A stretch of 64,000 nucleotides of DNA from Synechococcus sp. A15-62 (GTDB taxonomy: Bacteria > Cyanobacteriota > Cyanobacteriia > PCC-6307 > Cyanobiaceae): positions 186,001-250,000 of the forward strand of contig NZ_CP047950.1 in the NCBI RefSeq assembly GCF_014280075.1, in the 5' to 3' direction. Numbering within the stretch: the stretch's first letter is position 1; each line of letters opens with the position of its first letter. The position numbers and the translations under genes are program-made. The notes under the pieces are model-generated. The model searched no databases and was not told where the DNA came from. It was given only the letters and a program-made list of their open reading frames with translations. This document shows positions 28,189-37,482 of the stretch, piece by piece.

Positions 28189-28389
28189 TTAGGCCGAGCC
28201 AACGCCTGTGTAGGAGCCGTAGAAGAATAGGCCCACAACAAACAGAACGGCCATGCCACCGGCAGTGGCAACCAGCCAGAGAGGAAGAACGCCTTCCGTC
28301 CAGCGGCTTCTCCAGGGCACAGCAGGTGTGCCATCAGGGTTGCGATCGGGAATTCGACCGTCGGGATACGGGGATTTTTTTCCGCTCAT
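28189..28389 (-). CDS. psbJ: Photosystem II protein J
   Basis: PsbJ is a single-span thylakoid subunit near the QB side of photosystem II that aids electron flow and assembly. The 66 residues comprise a polar N-terminus ([20 protein letters not shown]) and the membrane segment [20 protein letters not shown], then [10 protein letters not shown], which is the conserved PsbJ end. The N-terminus is longer than in plants, as is common in marine picocyanobacteria. It is the last gene of psbEFLJ, 10 bases after psbL and just ahead of the terminator at 28131-28178. Confidence 0.96.
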   Translation of the reverse strand: MSGKKSPYPDGRIPDRNPDGTPAVPWRSRWTEGVLPLWLVATAGGMAVLFVVGLFFYGSYTGVGSA

Positions 28390-28399
28390 CGAATAGTCC

Positions 28400-28519
28400 T
28401 CAGTTGAAGAAATAGCTGGACATGAGAACGCCGGTCACGAAGACAAACAGCAGACCCAGATACAGGCTTGTGCGGTTCAGCTCAACCGGCAGGTTGTTGG
28501 GATTGGGATTGCGTTCCAT
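28400..28519 (-). CDS. psbL: Photosystem II protein L
   Basis: This 39-residue single-span subunit sits at the photosystem II dimer interface and is needed for QA function. The product begins [20 protein letters not shown] and ends in a hydrophobic helix followed by MSSYFFN, both diagnostic. It lies eight bases after psbF and ten before psbJ in the same minus-strand operon. Confidence 0.96.
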   Translation of the reverse strand: MERNPNPNNLPVELNRTSLYLGLLFVFVTGVLMSSYFFN

Positions 28520-28527
28520 GGGTTAGA

Positions 28528-28668
28528 TCAGCGGCGGATGAACTGCATCGCGGCGAGGGCGCCAAGGAAAAACACCGTCGGGATGCCGAGGGTGTGCAAA
28601 GCAAGCCAACGCACCGTGAAGATCGGATAGTTGCGTGGCGTTGTGGCGACGGGAGGTGCTTGTGTCAT
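28528..28668 (-). CDS. psbF: Cytochrome b559 beta subunit
   Basis: This 46-residue thylakoid subunit provides one of the two heme ligands of cytochrome b559. The product contains [20 protein letters not shown] with the heme-binding His at residue 25, and ends [11 protein letters not shown]. It starts three bases after the psbE stop, consistent with translational coupling and equal production with the alpha subunit. Confidence 0.97.
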   Translation of the reverse strand: MTQAPPVATTPRNYPIFTVRWLALHTLGIPTVFFLGALAAMQFIRR

Positions 28669-28671
28669 GGC

Positions 28672-28920
28672 TTATTTCAGACGAATGTCGAGTTCAGACT
28701 TGCCTTCGTAGCGCTGGCTCACCACAGGAGCTTTGCTTTCTGAGGCCTGGAAATAGGCATCGGGACGAGGTGTTCCGAAGGCGTCGTAAGCAAGGCCGGT
28801 GGACACGAACAGGAAGCCTGCCAGGAAGATGGAAGGCAGTGTCACGGCGTGGATCACCCAGTAACGGATGCTCGTGATGATTTCGAAGAACGGACGTTCT
28901 CCTGTTGAGCCGGCGGCCAT
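28672..28920 (-). CDS. psbE: Cytochrome b559 alpha subunit
   Basis: This 82-residue subunit pairs with PsbF to bind heme in the photosystem II core. It shows [20 protein letters not shown] with the heme ligand His24, the single membrane helix and the lumenal tail [10 protein letters not shown]. It leads the psbEFLJ operon. A TAAGAT sequence on the minus strand (28945-28950), about 25 bases before the start, could be a -10 element, but no matching -35 is clear. The order rubA, ycf48, psbE, psbF, psbL, psbJ is conserved in cyanobacteria. Confidence 0.97.
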   Translation of the reverse strand: MAAGSTGERPFFEIITSIRYWVIHAVTLPSIFLAGFLFVSTGLAYDAFGTPRPDAYFQASESKAPVVSQRYEGKSELDIRLK

Positions 28921-28991
28921 GGCGTTGGGCGTGTCAGGACGATGATCTTAGGAGGTGGCTCAGGTGAGCTGGGGGTGAGGCGTCGCTGCAG

Positions 28992-29993
28992 TTACACAGC
29001 GTTGCCCACCCAGCGCAGCAGGTTTCCGCGCTCACCCAGCACGAAGGCGTGCTCCCCGTCGAATACCATGCGGGTGAAGTTGCTGGGTTGACGGTCCCCG
29101 ACGGGGTCGTTCTCCCAGCTGTCGCCGCCGTCCCGGCTCACCAGCAGGGTGCCGTTGCCTCCGCCAGCCCAGATGGCGCCGTCGTCATCCCAGGCCAGGT
29201 CCATGTAGCCGTAACCGTTGGTGATCGGGATGATGGCCTTGCTCCAGCTGTCAAAGTCGCCTGGCTCATCGTTAAGGCGAATCTGCGCCCCGCGGGCGAC
29301 CATCCAGAGATTGCCGTCGGGCTGGAAGCCGATGCTCTGCAGTCGCTGGCTGCTCACCCGCTGATGGACCTGCCAGACGGAATCACCCGGTTCCCATGTG
29401 GCGTAGAAGTTGCCGAGGCCACTCACGCTCACGTAGCTGCCGTCTTCGCTGCGTCGCAGGTCGCGGACAGCACCCGCCGCATCGGTCACCTTGGCTTCCC
29501 AGCTGCTGCCGTCGTTGTGGGTCTCGTAGACCGCACCCACGTTGGTGGCCAGTTCTGCTGAATGGCTGCCCAGAGCTGTGATCAGGTATGGCTCACCGGG
29601 CAATTTGGTGTCGAGGAACAGGCGGGTCCAGTTCTGGCCACCGTCGTCGCTGTGCATCAGCAGTCCAGGCTGTCCGGCGATCCAGCCTTCATCGCCATCG
29701 AAGTCGATGCTGATCAACCGGAAGTTTTCTTCGTCGGGCAGGTCCAGGCTGCGTTCATTCCAATGGGCACCACCATCGTTCGTCTCACGGATCATCCGGT
29801 TGCTGCCCACCAGGTAGCCGTGGCGGCTGTCGGTGAAGGCCACATCCAGTGGGTTGGCCTGGGTGTCGAGATCCATGGCTTCCCACGGGCTTGTGGTGGC
29901 CGTGGGGACGTGGGTGGTAACGCAGCCGCTGAGGCTGATCCCCAGCACAAGCACCAGCAAGAGCTGGGACGCAGAGTTCAACAGACGTTTCAT
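28992..29993 (-). CDS. ycf48: Photosystem II assembly factor Ycf48 (HCF136 homologue)
   Basis: This is a lumenal or periplasmic beta-propeller lipoprotein that stabilises newly made D1 during photosystem II assembly and repair. The 333 residues begin with a lipoprotein signal, LLLVLVLGISLSGC, with the lipidated Cys at residue 24. The repeated blade signature follows: HGYLVGSNRMIRETNDGGAH, LLMHSDDGGQNWTRL, AVYETHNDGSSWE and LLVSRDGGDSWEN. It lies between rubA and psbE on the same strand, the usual cyanobacterial order, which matches a shared role in photosystem II biogenesis. Confidence 0.95.
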   Translation of the reverse strand: MKRLLNSASQLLLVLVLGISLSGCVTTHVPTATTSPWEAMDLDTQANPLDVAFTDSRHGYLVGSNRMIRETNDGGAHWNERSLDLPDEENFRLISIDFDGDEGWIAGQPGLLMHSDDGGQNWTRLFLDTKLPGEPYLITALGSHSAELATNVGAVYETHNDGSSWEAKVTDAAGAVRDLRRSEDGSYVSVSGLGNFYATWEPGDSVWQVHQRVSSQRLQSIGFQPDGNLWMVARGAQIRLNDEPGDFDSWSKAIIPITNGYGYMDLAWDDDGAIWAGGGNGTLLVSRDGGDSWENDPVGDRQPSNFTRMVFDGEHAFVLGERGNLLRWVGNAV

Positions 29994-30002
29994 GGGTTGG
30001 CC

Positions 30003-30422
30003 TCAGCGCAGGGAATAAAGGGATAAGAAGAAGGCGAAGCCAAGCGCAAGGCCGCCAAAGATCAGGACATTCTTCTGCCCTGGGGTCATTCGGTTGACAC
30101 CGAGGCCGAAATTCAGATTTTCGTCGAAGCCGCTGGCTTTGGCGCGCGGGCCGATGTCGCGGAAAGCGGCCACCCTGCTCCTGCAGACCGGACAACGAAA
30201 CGACATAGCGTCGAGATCTTCGAAAGCCGTGCCGGCTTCGATGCCAACCTTTTTGACTCCTTCCTCAGGGTCGTAGACGTAGCCGCAGCTGCGACATTCG
30301 AAACGGTGAGTCCGTGGGTCGCTCTCTGAAGCGGTTTCGATCGCTGGCTCCACCGCTTCGATCGCTGGCTCCACCGCTTCGGTCGCTTCGACCGGCTGGA
30401 CGGACTGTTGTTCGTCGCTCAC
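30003..30422 (-). CDS. rubA: Membrane-anchored rubredoxin RubA
   Basis: This 139-residue protein has a Glu/Ala/Pro-rich N-terminus, a rubredoxin domain with both iron-binding pairs ([14 protein letters not shown] and FRCPVCRSR) and a C-terminal membrane helix ([19 protein letters not shown]). This form is specific to oxygenic phototrophs and is needed for photosystem assembly. The N-terminus contains a duplicated heptapeptide encoded by a 21-bp tandem repeat. It is the first gene of the rubA-ycf48-psbEFLJ cluster and diverges from ndhC. Confidence 0.95.
   Translation of the reverse strand: MSDEQQSVQPVEATEAVEPAIEAVEPAIETASESDPRTHRFECRSCGYVYDPEEGVKKVGIEAGTAFEDLDAMSFRCPVCRSRVAAFRDIGPRAKASGFDENLNFGLGVNRMTPGQKNVLIFGGLALGFAFFLSLYSLR
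30336..30377. repeat. Two tandem 21-bp units in the rubA N-terminal region
   Basis: Two exact copies of a 21-base unit beginning TTCGATCGCTGGC lie at 30336-30356 and 30357-30377. They encode a repeated EAVEPAI-type heptapeptide in the flexible segment before the rubredoxin domain. The unit is a multiple of three, so copy changes keep the frame. Confidence 0.85.
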
Positions 30423-30505
30423 CGTTGTGCTGCTTGGCGGCTCGACTCTATCTGCGACAACTCCCGGCAGTGAATGCCAGACTGGCCCGGTCTACGGGGA
30501 CTTCC

Positions 30506-30868
30506 ATGTTTGCCCTGCCCGGCTACGACGCCTTCCTGGGGTTTCTGCTGATTGCAGCAGCAGTACCCGTGTTGGCTCTGGTTACCAACAAGCTGGTAGC
30601 ACCGAAAAGCCGTGCCGGTGAGCGCCAGCTCACCTATGAATCCGGCATGGAGCCCATTGGCGGGGCCTGGATCCAATTCAATATCCGCTACTACATGTTC
30701 GCGCTGGTCTTCGTCATCTTCGATGTCGAGACCGTGTTCCTTTATCCCTGGGCTGTGGCGTTCAACCGTCTCGGCCTGTTGGCCTTCATTGAGGCCCTGA
30801 TTTTCATCGCCATCCTGCTGGTGGCCTTGGCCTACGCCTGGCGCAAAGGCGCCCTTGAGTGGAGCTAG
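30506..30868 (+). CDS. ndhC: NAD(P)H-quinone oxidoreductase subunit 3
   Basis: This 120-residue membrane subunit of the cyanobacterial NDH-1 complex serves respiration and cyclic electron flow. There are three hydrophobic segments, and the conserved loop [19 protein letters not shown] is followed by [20 protein letters not shown], diagnostic for NuoA/NdhC. ATG 30506 was chosen because the protein then starts [13 protein letters not shown] as in relatives, although the frame is open further upstream. ndhK follows two bases after the stop. Confidence 0.96.
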   Translation: MFALPGYDAFLGFLLIAAAVPVLALVTNKLVAPKSRAGERQLTYESGMEPIGGAWIQFNIRYYMFALVFVIFDVETVFLYPWAVAFNRLGLLAFIEALIFIAILLVALAYAWRKGALEWS

Positions 30869-30870
30869 TC

Positions 30871-31611
30871 ATGTCTGAGAACACATCCCCCTCCATTGCT
30901 GCTGTTCGCGATCTGCGCGAAGCGAGCTGCGGTCCGATTGGTGCTCCAACGGTCACCAACGATCTCAGCGAGAACGTCATCCTCACCAGTCTGGATGACC
31001 TGCACAACTGGGCTCGCTTGAGCAGCCTCTGGCCTCTCCTTTATGGAACAGCCTGCTGCTTCATTGAATTCGCGGCGTTGCTGGGTTCCCGTTTCGATTT
31101 CGACCGCTTCGGTCTGGTTCCCCGCAGTTCCCCTCGCCAGGCCGACCTTCTGATCGTGGCCGGCACCGTGACCATGAAGATGGCGCCCGCCCTGGTGCGG
31201 CTTTATGAGCAGATGCCGGAGCCGAAGTATGTGATCGCCATGGGTGCTTGCACCATCACCGGCGGCATGTTCAGCGCTGACTCCACCACTGCAGTGCGCG
31301 GCGTCGACAAGTTGATTCCGGTGGATCTTTATCTTCCCGGCTGTCCGCCCCGCCCCGAAGCGATCTTTGATGCCGTGATCAAGCTGCGCAAGAAAGTTGG
31401 CGATGAGTCGCTGGCAGAGCGGCGCAAGCATCAGCAGACCCATCGCTACATGACGGTCTCCCACCAGATGAAGCGTGTTGAGCCTGTGGTGACCGGTTCT
31501 TACCTTCGGGCTGAATCTCAGAAAGCTGCCCTGGCTGCAGCGCCCGCTGGTCAGACGCTGGCCACCGATGCCGCTGTGCTTACCCCTGCTGCCGAACCTG
31601 TCGAGTCATGA
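30871..31611 (+). CDS. ndhK: NAD(P)H-quinone oxidoreductase subunit K
   Basis: This is the peripheral NDH-1 subunit carrying the terminal N2 iron-sulfur cluster. The 246 residues include the cluster ligands in [29 protein letters not shown] and [17 protein letters not shown] 30871 was chosen, and an in-frame GTG at 30859 would overlap ndhC. The C-terminal 40 or so residues are an Ala-rich extension after the conserved core. The stop overlaps the ndhJ start (ATGA). Confidence 0.96.
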   Translation: MSENTSPSIAAVRDLREASCGPIGAPTVTNDLSENVILTSLDDLHNWARLSSLWPLLYGTACCFIEFAALLGSRFDFDRFGLVPRSSPRQADLLIVAGTVTMKMAPALVRLYEQMPEPKYVIAMGACTITGGMFSADSTTAVRGVDKLIPVDLYLPGCPPRPEAIFDAVIKLRKKVGDESLAERRKHQQTHRYMTVSHQMKRVEPVVTGSYLRAESQKAALAAAPAGQTLATDAAVLTPAAEPVES

Positions 31612-32174
31612 GCGAAACCCCTTCCAAAAAGACTGCCGCCTCGGATGAAGCGGGTGCTGTTGTTGCTCCCGAGCCTGGTCCGGTGAGCCAATGGCTGAGC
31701 AAGCAAGGCTTTGATCACAAAAGCCTCGAGCCTGATCATCTCGGCGTTGAGCAGATCGGTGTTGACGCTGCCGTTCTTCCGATGATCGCTGCTGCACTCA
31801 AGAGCAACGGTTTCGACTATCTGCAGTGCCAAGGGGGCTACGACGAAGGCCCCGGTGAGCAATTGGTTTGCTTCTATCACCTGTTGGCGATGGTTGAACA
31901 GGTGGAGGCGATGGCGGCCGATCCCTCAGCCAAGCTGCGGGAAGTGAGGATCAAAGTCTTCCTCAATCGAGAAGGCACCCCCTCATTGCCGTCGATCTAT
32001 GGGTTGTTCCGCGGCGCCGATTGGCAGGAGCGTGAAACCTTCGACATGTATGGCATCCAATTCGAGGGACACCCCCATCCCAAACGGTTGCTGATGCCTG
32101 AGGACTGGAAGGGATGGCCGCTGCGAAAGGACTACGTCCAGCCCGATTTTTATGAAATGCAGGACGCCTATTGA
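31608..32174 (+). CDS. ndhJ: NAD(P)H-quinone oxidoreductase subunit J
   Basis: This 188-residue hydrophilic NDH-1 subunit is the 30-kDa/NuoC counterpart. The signature is [20 protein letters not shown] near residues 129-148, followed by [13 protein letters not shown] and GWPLRKDY. The N-terminus is an Ala/Pro-rich extension. It is the third gene of ndhC-ndhK-ndhJ and ends seven bases before the convergent YvcK-like gene, with no obvious terminator between them. Confidence 0.96.
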   Translation: MSETPSKKTAASDEAGAVVAPEPGPVSQWLSKQGFDHKSLEPDHLGVEQIGVDAAVLPMIAAALKSNGFDYLQCQGGYDEGPGEQLVCFYHLLAMVEQVEAMAADPSAKLREVRIKVFLNREGTPSLPSIYGLFRGADWQERETFDMYGIQFEGHPHPKRLLMPEDWKGWPLRKDYVQPDFYEMQDAY

Positions 32175-32181
32175 CGGGCGT

Positions 32182-33537
32182 TTATGCGGCGTTCTGGGAG
32201 CGGTGGCTGCGGTAAAACCGCATCACCGCAAGAGCAAGGCTGCGCGAGTCGTGGCGCAGTGTTGCTGTTGGCCGCACCCCCTGCAGGGGTACTTGGGTGA
32301 CGTCATAGCCGTCGGAGCGCAGTCCTTCTGCATCGCAGTGCACTGGATGGGCACCGCGGGTTTGGTAGTGCCGCACCAGATCTGAATCGGGGAGGTCGTC
32401 CTGGGCCAGGACGGCATTGAACAGCCTGGGTTCGATACCTAGGCTGGCAAGCTGTGCTTCGATCGCTCGGATGTGACCTCGCACATCAAGGCCATCGGTC
32501 TCGCCGGGCTGGGTCATCAGGTTGCAGATGTAGAGCCGTGGAGCGCGGCTGCGTTTGATGGCGCTCACCAGTTCCGGCACCAGCAGATTCGGGAGCAGGG
32601 ATGTGTAAAGGCTGCCCGGACCGAGCACGATCAGGTCGGCATTAGCAATCGCTTCGAGTGCCCGCGGCAGAGCCGGCGGTCGTTCAGGGCTGCAGCCCAG
32701 ACGAACAATGGGGCTGGGGGCGTGGCCGATGTTGCTTTCCCCTTCGATCCGTTGGCCGTTCTCAAGTTCGGCCCAGAGCTGCACATCCACGTTGGTGGCC
32801 GGCACCACCTGACCCTGCACGGCCAGCACGCGACTTGATGCCGTGATGGCGGTTTCCAGATTGCCCGTGATCGCTGAGAGGGCCGAGAGAAACAGATTGC
32901 CGAAGCTGTGCCCCTCCAGGCCGCTTCCGGCCGCAAAGCGGTATTGGAACAGGCGGGTGAGCAGTGGCTCTTCGGTGGAAAGGGCGGCCAGACAATTGCG
33001 GATGTCACCTGGTGGAAGGACCCCCAGTTCCCGCCGGAGCACCCCACTGCTGCCGCCATCGTCAGCGACGGTGACGATGGCGGTGATGTGGCTGCTGTAA
33101 CGCTTCAGACCGCTCAGCAGGGTCGATAAGCCTGTTCCGCCGCCGATGGCCACGATGTTCGGGCCCCGGTTTAAGCGGCTTTTGGCCCGCAGGGCATCCA
33201 CCAGAACGGTGTCCTTGTCGGGAGCGAGAGCCTGTTGAATCGAGCCGAAGCTGCGGCTTTGACCCCAAAGCAAGAGGCCACTGCCGATCAGCACCACCAG
33301 GGGGCCGGTGATCTCGCGGGGCAACACGGTGGTGAGCGTGCCCAGCAGCCAGCTGAGGGTTTCCAGAATCCAGTAGATCGGTTTCAGGTCGGCCCAGACG
33401 GCGGCCCCAAGCAATGCCATCAATAGGCCCAAGCCGGAGGTCAGCAGCCAGCGTTTGACCACCAAGCCGGGCTGCAACCAGCGAACGGCCCGTTGGGATC
33501 GGGTCATCAGATCCCGTCGCCGCTGATCACGCATCAT
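32182..33537 (-). CDS. YvcK/CofD-like protein with N-terminal membrane segments
   Basis: This protein of about 451 residues has two N-terminal hydrophobic segments (LLTSGLGLLMALLGAAVWA and ITGPLVVLIGSGLLLWGQ), then a YvcK/GlmR-type domain. Signatures are IVAIGGGTGLSTLLSGLKRY, VTVADDGGSSGVLRRELGVL, PPGDIRNCLAAL and GPGSLYTSLLPNLLV. Bacillus YvcK is a UDP-sugar-binding regulator of cell-wall precursor synthesis, and a similar role here is inference. The start is uncertain. The frame opens with TTG at 33576, and the ATG pair beginning at 33537 is preferred. It diverges from the Mla-type ATPase. Confidence 0.88.
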   Translation of the reverse strand: MMRDQRRRDLMTRSQRAVRWLQPGLVVKRWLLTSGLGLLMALLGAAVWADLKPIYWILETLSWLLGTLTTVLPREITGPLVVLIGSGLLLWGQSRSFGSIQQALAPDKDTVLVDALRAKSRLNRGPNIVAIGGGTGLSTLLSGLKRYSSHITAIVTVADDGGSSGVLRRELGVLPPGDIRNCLAALSTEEPLLTRLFQYRFAAGSGLEGHSFGNLFLSALSAITGNLETAITASSRVLAVQGQVVPATNVDVQLWAELENGQRIEGESNIGHAPSPIVRLGCSPERPPALPRALEAIANADLIVLGPGSLYTSLLPNLLVPELVSAIKRSRAPRLYICNLMTQPGETDGLDVRGHIRAIEAQLASLGIEPRLFNAVLAQDDLPDSDLVRHYQTRGAHPVHCDAEGLRSDGYDVTQVPLQGVRPTATLRHDSRSLALAVMRFYRSHRSQNAA

Positions 33538-33659
33538 CCGGGCTTGGCGTCTGCTTGTCGGGGGCTTCGGCGCCAAGGAACGGCTTGGTTTGCAAGTTCA
33601 ACGAACTGTACGGAGCGTGAGGAAAGGCGGCAGGATGTCTGTGTTTTTCGGCCCAGACC

Positions 33660-34445
33660 GTGCCGCAGCTTCAATCCGTCGTGGAGATGCGGGACCTCAC
33701 GATGCAGTGGGGGCCTCGGCCTGTTCTCGATCGGGTCAATCTGACCCTGCGTGCGGGGGAGCGCTTGGCTGTGGTGGGTCCATCGGGGGCTGGCAAATCA
33801 ACGGTTTTGCGCTTGCTGGCTGGTTTGCAGTTGCCCACCAGTGGTGAGCTGCGCTTGTTCAACCAGCCGCAGAACTATCTGCGGCTGGACCAAACCGATC
33901 CGCCGGACGTGCGGCTGGTGTTCCAGAACCCCGCTTTGCTGGCATCACTCACCGTTGAGGAAAACGTTGGCTTCCTGCTGCGGGAACGGGCTCAGCTGTC
34001 TCGGCAGGAAATCCGTGATCGTGTGCATGCCTGCCTGGAGGCAGTGGGGCTTTATGACGTGGCCCACCTCTATGCCGGGGAATTGAGTGGTGGCATGCAG
34101 AAGCGGGTCAGCTTCGCCCGAGCTCTGATTGATGATCCCCAGCGTGGGGATCAGTCGATGCCCCTGTTGCTGTACGACGAGCCCACGGCAGGACTCGACC
34201 CTGTGGCTTGCACGCGGATCGAGGATCTGATTGTGAAAACCACCACCGTGGCGCATGGTTGTTCCGTGGTGGTGAGTCACGTGCGCAGCACGATCGAACG
34301 CTCTGCGGAACGGGTGGTGATGCTCTACGACGGCATGTTCCAGTGGGAAGGCTCGGTTGATGCGTTTCGCACCACCGACAACCCCTATGTCGTGCAGTTC
34401 AGGACGGGTAGCCTGCGCGGACCGATGCAACCGGCGGAGCACTGA
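33660..34445 (+). CDS. ABC transporter ATP-binding protein, MlaF/TGD3-like
   Basis: This 261-residue ATPase is of the lipid-trafficking (Mla/TGD) type. It has the Walker A GPSGAGKSTVLRLLAGL, a Q-loop VFQNPALLASLTVEENV, the ABC signature LSGGMQKRVSFARAL, the Walker B LLLYDEPTAGLDP and the switch VVVSHVRST. The start is a GTG at 33660. The MCE-domain gene follows five bases later, which supports transport of phospholipid between outer and inner membranes. The permease (MlaE) is not in this window. Confidence 0.9.
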   Translation: MPQLQSVVEMRDLTMQWGPRPVLDRVNLTLRAGERLAVVGPSGAGKSTVLRLLAGLQLPTSGELRLFNQPQNYLRLDQTDPPDVRLVFQNPALLASLTVEENVGFLLRERAQLSRQEIRDRVHACLEAVGLYDVAHLYAGELSGGMQKRVSFARALIDDPQRGDQSMPLLLYDEPTAGLDPVACTRIEDLIVKTTTVAHGCSVVVSHVRSTIERSAERVVMLYDGMFQWEGSVDAFRTTDNPYVVQFRTGSLRGPMQPAEH

Positions 34446-34450
34446 CCACC

Positions 34451-35311
34451 ATGCGACGCAGCGTTCGTGATGCCATCGTCGGATTCACGGTGATCGGCGG
34501 CATCATCGGATTTGCTTCCACGGCACTGTGGCTGAGAGGCGTTCGATTGGGGGCCAGCCACTGGACTCTGACCGCTCGGTTCGACGATGCGGCGGGTCTG
34601 GCGGAGCGTTCCCCCGTCACCTATCGGGGCATCCTCATTGGTGCGGTGCGCTCGATTGAGGTCACTCCTGAGGCTGTGGTGGCTGAGCTTGAGATCAACA
34701 AAGGGGATCTGCGCCTGCCTCGTCCCGTGACGGTCACGGTGGGGGCGGGCTCGCTGCTGGGGGGTGACGCCCAGGTGGCCCTGGTCAGCCGTGGTGAGCC
34801 ACTACCCCAGGACGCACCCTTCCCCCGTGGGGTTGATTGTCAACCAACGCGCCAGCTCTGCAACGGGGGAACTGTGGTGGGACGAGAAGCCCCAAGTCTC
34901 TCCACCGTGACCGCAACCATGCAAGAGCTGCTGGCACAGGTTCAGGACGAACGGGTGTTTCCCAATGTGGCGGCCTCGCTTGAGCAGATTGAGGCCACCA
35001 CAAACGAATTCGAGGCGCTGACGGTGCAACTGCAAGATGAACTGGCCAAGGCCGCTCCTGTGATTCGCAATCTCGAGGCGGCAACGGCTCATGTGAACAA
35101 CATCGCTGCCTCGCTCGACAATCCCCAGACGGTGAGTGAGCTCAAGCAGACGGCCGCCAATGCAGCTCAGCTCACCGCCAAGATTGATGCTGTGGGTGGC
35201 GATGTGGCTCAACTCACCGGCGATCCTGAGTTCATGAAGGGCGTGCGCAATCTCACCATTGGCTTGGGTGAATTGTTCGGCGAAATCTATCCGACGCAAA
35301 CCGCTCAATAG
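34451..35311 (+). CDS. MCE-domain lipid transport protein, MlaD/TGD2-like
   Basis: This 286-residue protein has one N-terminal membrane anchor (IVGFTVIGGIIGFASTALWL) followed by an MCE domain at about residues 38-115 (ARFDDAAGLAERSPVTYRGI then GAVRSIEV). The rest is a long helical tail with coiled-coil character. Such proteins form rings that bind and pass lipids for the paired ATPase and permease. It forms a two-gene unit with the ATPase upstream, and an inverted repeat follows directly at its stop. Confidence 0.88.
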   Translation: MRRSVRDAIVGFTVIGGIIGFASTALWLRGVRLGASHWTLTARFDDAAGLAERSPVTYRGILIGAVRSIEVTPEAVVAELEINKGDLRLPRPVTVTVGAGSLLGGDAQVALVSRGEPLPQDAPFPRGVDCQPTRQLCNGGTVVGREAPSLSTVTATMQELLAQVQDERVFPNVAASLEQIEATTNEFEALTVQLQDELAKAAPVIRNLEAATAHVNNIAASLDNPQTVSELKQTAANAAQLTAKIDAVGGDVAQLTGDPEFMKGVRNLTIGLGELFGEIYPTQTAQ

Positions 35312-35358
35312 GCACGATATCGAGCCGATATTGATGCGATTTCTACTCAATATCGTGC
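35312..35358. terminator. Inverted repeat between convergent genes, possible terminator
   Basis: GCACGATATCGAG at 35312-35324 pairs with CTCAATATCGTGC at 35346-35358 with one mismatch, around a 21-base spacer. It begins at the base after the MCE gene stop and ends three bases before the chlD stop. There is no T run, so it may act as a weak bidirectional terminator or an RNA-end stabiliser. Confidence 0.6.
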
Positions 35359-35361
35359 TGT

Positions 35362-37482
35362 TCAGATGTTGCTAATGGCGTCCATAGCAACCGCTGCAAT
35401 CGCCTGATCGCTGGCTTTGGGCAGCTGAACGTATTTGCCGCCTGCGGCTTCGGCAAGGTCTTTGCCCATGCCGCTGCCGATGAACTTGCGCTCGGTGTCG
35501 ATCACCAGCAACTTGATGCCGAGCATCCGGTAGCGGGCAGCGACGTCCAGCACCTCCTGCTTGAGGTCGGGTTTCTCTTCACCCTCCAGCTCAGGTTGGC
35601 CCAGAGAGGTGCTCAGGGGAACGTTGCCGCGTCCATCGGTGATGGCCACCACCACCACCTGACCAAGGTCGCCTGTGGCCAGAGCATTGGCGCCAACGCG
35701 GGCCGCCTGGGTGAGGCCGTGGGCGAGAGGGGAACCGCCGCCACAGGGCATCGATTCCAGGCGGCGCCGGGCCGCTGTGATAGAGCGGGTCGGCGGCAGC
35801 AGCACTTCGGCCTGATCGCCACGGAAGGGGATCAGAGCAACTTCATCGCGGTTTTCGTAGGCCTCGGTGAGCAGTCGGATCACGGCGCCTTTGGCGCTCT
35901 GCATGCGGTTCAGGGCCATTGAGCCGCTGGCATCCACGAGGAACACCACCAGGGCGCCGGCCTTGCGCTGCAGCAACTTGGCCCGCAGATCCCCCTCCTC
36001 CACGATCACGGAGCGGCCTGGTTCTCGTTCGCGGCGGATCTTCTGGTACGGCGCCGCTGCCCGCAGGGTGGCGTCCACAGCGATCCGGCGGACCGGCCCA
36101 CGGGGGAGCATCGGTTTCACATAGCGACCGCGGCTATCGCTCAGCACCACGGAGCGGCTGCCGCTGTTGCCACTTTTCGCTTTCGCGGCATTAAACAGAA
36201 GCAGATCAGGGTCCACCTCGATCGCTTCGGGATCGAGCATGAACTCCTCGGGCACCGCCGGTGGAGCCTGGTCCTCTTCGCCGTCACCTTCGTCATCGTC
36301 GGTGCTGTCGTCTTCGCTGTTGTCTTCCGGAGGGTCGTTCTCCTCCTCGCCGGATCCCTCCGGTGGTGGGGGTGGGTTGTCCTGTTGCTGGTCGCCCTGG
36401 TCCTGGGGCGGCGGCGGCGGTTCCTGGTCCTGCGGTGGCGGTGGTTCCATTTGCTGGTCCGGTGGCGGCATCTGGGAGGCCCGCGGCGCGATCACCAAGG
36501 CGACGGCCACTTGCAAGTCGTCGGCTTCCACCTGATCCCGGCCGCTGAGGGCTGCATGGGCCTTGGCCACCCTCACCGCGTAGAGCTCGGAACGATGGCC
36601 CTCCACGCCACCGCGGATGGCTTCGGTGACGAGGTATTCAATCTGTTCGCCGCTGATCTGCACATCCGGCAGCCACTGGCGAGCCAGCAGCAGCTGGGTG
36701 GCCAGGGCATCGGTTTCCTCGCTCCACTTCTCAGCAAAGCTGCGGCTGCATTGGCCATGGCTGATCACCGCATTGGTGATTTCCACCCGCTGCTCGGTGC
36801 TCACCAGCTGATTGGCCGACAGCGCGATGGCAAAGCGATCCAGCAGGTGATCGCGGACGTTGCCCTCCTCCGGGTTGTAGGTGGCGATCAGCAGGGGCCG
36901 GCAGGGGTGGCTGAGGCTGAGACCTTCTCGCTCAACGCGGTTTTCGCCGCTGCCCACGGCCGCCAGCATCAAGTTGACGATGCCGTCATCCAGAAGATTG
37001 AGTTCGTCGACGTAGAGAATCCCACGGTGGGCATCTGCCAGCAGGCCGGGTTGAAATACGGCACTGCCACTAGACAGCGAGGCGGCGACATCGACGGCGC
37101 CCACCAGGCGGTCTTCGGTGATGCCAAGTGGGATCTGAACGAAGGGGGCAGGGATGACCGTTGACGGGGCTTCGCCACTGATGCTTTCCCGGGTGGCGTC
37201 ATCCCATTCCTCGGGGTTTTGTGGGTCGAGATTTCGCCCCACACCCCCTTCAGAGTCGAGAACGTCGATCGGGGGGAGCAGGGCATGAAGGCCCCGCGCT
37301 AAGACTGATTTGCCGGTGCCGCGCCCACCCGCGATCACGACGCCACCAAGGCCTGGGTCGACCGCCGCTAACAAAAGAGCGAGCTTGAGGGTTCCGTGGC
37401 CCGTAATGGCAGCCAATGGAAAGGCGCGGGTCGCCTGGTCGTCTTTGATCGCTACACCGCTTGCCACCATGGAGGCGTTCAA
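35362..37482 (-). CDS. chlD: Magnesium chelatase subunit D
   Basis: This is the large AAA+/VWA subunit of the enzyme that inserts magnesium into protoporphyrin IX for chlorophyll. The 706 residues contain an N-terminal AAA+ domain with a Walker-like [14 protein letters not shown] near residues 52-65. A central linker at about 335-405 is almost only Pro, Gln, Glu and Asp. A C-terminal integrin-I domain has the MIDAS motif [14 protein letters not shown] and AITDGRGN. ChlD acts with ChlI and ChlH, which are not in the window. Its start overlaps the end of the TPR-like gene by four bases. Confidence 0.95.
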   Translation of the reverse strand: MNASMVASGVAIKDDQATRAFPLAAITGHGTLKLALLLAAVDPGLGGVVIAGGRGTGKSVLARGLHALLPPIDVLDSEGGVGRNLDPQNPEEWDDATRESISGEAPSTVIPAPFVQIPLGITEDRLVGAVDVAASLSSGSAVFQPGLLADAHRGILYVDELNLLDDGIVNLMLAAVGSGENRVEREGLSLSHPCRPLLIATYNPEEGNVRDHLLDRFAIALSANQLVSTEQRVEITNAVISHGQCSRSFAEKWSEETDALATQLLLARQWLPDVQISGEQIEYLVTEAIRGGVEGHRSELYAVRVAKAHAALSGRDQVEADDLQVAVALVIAPRASQMPPPDQQMEPPPPQDQEPPPPPQDQGDQQQDNPPPPPEGSGEEENDPPEDNSEDDSTDDDEGDGEEDQAPPAVPEEFMLDPEAIEVDPDLLLFNAAKAKSGNSGSRSVVLSDSRGRYVKPMLPRGPVRRIAVDATLRAAAPYQKIRREREPGRSVIVEEGDLRAKLLQRKAGALVVFLVDASGSMALNRMQSAKGAVIRLLTEAYENRDEVALIPFRGDQAEVLLPPTRSITAARRRLESMPCGGGSPLAHGLTQAARVGANALATGDLGQVVVVAITDGRGNVPLSTSLGQPELEGEEKPDLKQEVLDVAARYRMLGIKLLVIDTERKFIGSGMGKDLAEAAGGKYVQLPKASDQAIAAVAMDAISNI

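Noticed and set aside
36260-36480. Low-complexity Pro/Glu/Asp repeats, considered as a possible repeat array
   Set aside because: They are the normal acidic, proline-rich linker of magnesium chelatase subunit D. No exact repeated unit is present.
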